Shown one piece after another: positions 63,451-64,000 of a DNA stretch of 64,000 nt. This DNA comes from Nemertoderma westbladi (Eukaryota; Xenacoelomorpha; Nemertodermatida; Nemertodermatidae), in assembly GCA_032718475.1 (NCBI GenBank), contig JAUCBJ010007047.1, forward strand, positions 1 through 64,000, in the 5' to 3' direction. A program made the translations under genes and the position numbers. Numbering within the stretch: position 1 is the stretch's first letter; every line of letters begins with the position of its first letter. The notes under the pieces were generated by a model, which did no database searches, was not told the DNA's origin, and saw only the letters and a program-made list of their open reading frames with translations.

Positions 63451-63919
63451 CTAATTATTTGCTAATTATTTGTTTTTATGATTATGTAACCAGCCACTTA
63501 AAACGCCCATATCTCGAATGCCCATATCTCAGCTATTTCCCAACCAAATTCATATGTATTACATTTTTGGAATCCTTGCGCGACCAGCTTTCCATTGGTA
63601 CCAACAAATCACTAAATGTTTGAAGAATAACTGCGGTTTAACTGGTGCAGTATCGAAGGAGACACTTTTTTAATAGTTTGTATCTAAAGATTGAAAGCAA
63701 AAATAAAAATTCTGGCTCAACCAGTAAGGATAAGGATAAGGGAATTGATTTGACAGACTTTGTTTCAAATATCATGCAATTCTCATATTGTGTGTCACTG
63801 AAATACGACACTATATTCCAGAAAATTGTGTAATCAATATAGTTTAGATTTTTATTAAATTTGAGGTTAGATTTCTATTCTATTCCCCCAACGATATTCA
63901 GTTATTAGTTCACTGACCC
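63451..63919. other. Probable LIN28 intron or upstream sequence
   Basis: AT-rich; no further exon could be supported. Confidence 0.35.
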
Positions 63920-64000
63920 GTATACGTGGTGTCCTCAAGGAGTTCAATCGCACCCTTCTTATCACCTTCTGCTCCATCTGTATCTCCAACGTCGCCTACG
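63920..64000 (-). CDS. Possible upstream LIN28 exon (weak)
   Basis: An open acidic stretch (GDVGDTDGAEGDKKGAIELL) reads on the minus strand from the window edge and could be part of the acidic LIN28 N-terminus. However, the donor-like GGTCAG after it is in phase 1, whereas the cold-shock exon begins in phase 0. It may be unrelated. Confidence 0.15.

Overview
The window is from an animal nuclear genome, probably a marine invertebrate. The evidence is host genes with animal-only homologs (LIN28, an FBXO30/40-type F-box protein, an MGAT4-type glycosyltransferase, a PTGR1-type reductase), a eukaryotic tRNA-Asp, spliced LIN28 exons, and BEL/Pao, Penelope-like, hAT-like, non-LTR and tRNA-SINE elements. 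The species cannot be named from sequence alone. An excess of the palindrome TACCGGTA is a genome-style hint. Much of the window is mobile or tandemly repeated DNA.

Layout. 1-8 kb: two inverted copies of a Penelope-like element (PLE). One is split by a 5.6 kb DNA transposon (113-5710) that carries a 2.6 kb 19-bp minisatellite, a foldback element and a SINE. 8-16 kb: tRNA-Asp, a full-length but frameshifted PTGR1-like gene, an hAT-like element (12121-14046) with a 63-bp minisatellite, a SINE, and the 3' part of an unknown zinc-finger-like reading frame. 16.2-34.8 kb: an 18.6 kb BEL/Pao retrotransposon with 1158-bp LTRs and a 5-bp target duplication, inserted into that reading frame. 35.6-43.2 kb: a second LTR element (551-bp LTRs, 5-bp duplication) that encodes only Gag and protease and has a minisatellite 3' region. 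43.2-48.8 kb: a SINE and an intact-ORF non-LTR retrotransposon. 48.9-50.7 kb: FBXO30/40-like gene. 50.8-54.8 kb: a MITE-like element and a 28-bp minisatellite. 54.8-56.6 kb: MGAT4-like gene. 56.8-58.2 kb: a minisatellite and a foldback element. 58.2-64 kb: AT-rich DNA and, on the minus strand, the last two coding exons of LIN28 with a probable 3' UTR.

The most interesting object is the BEL/Pao element. Gag and Pol are joined by a canonical -1 slippery heptamer (A AAA AAC) in the correct phase, 19 nt before the gag stop. The gag/pol junction carries seven near-consensus 5' splice-donor sequences, all at codon boundaries. Downstream of pol lie extra reading frames, including a 591-residue protein with CCHC zinc knuckles and a basic C-terminus, with candidate splice acceptors before them. 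Together these suggest a retroelement with regulated subgenomic RNAs and a non-envelope accessory protein. The second LTR element is a Gag-protease-only design ending in a membrane segment; it lacks RT and integrase and would need help in trans.
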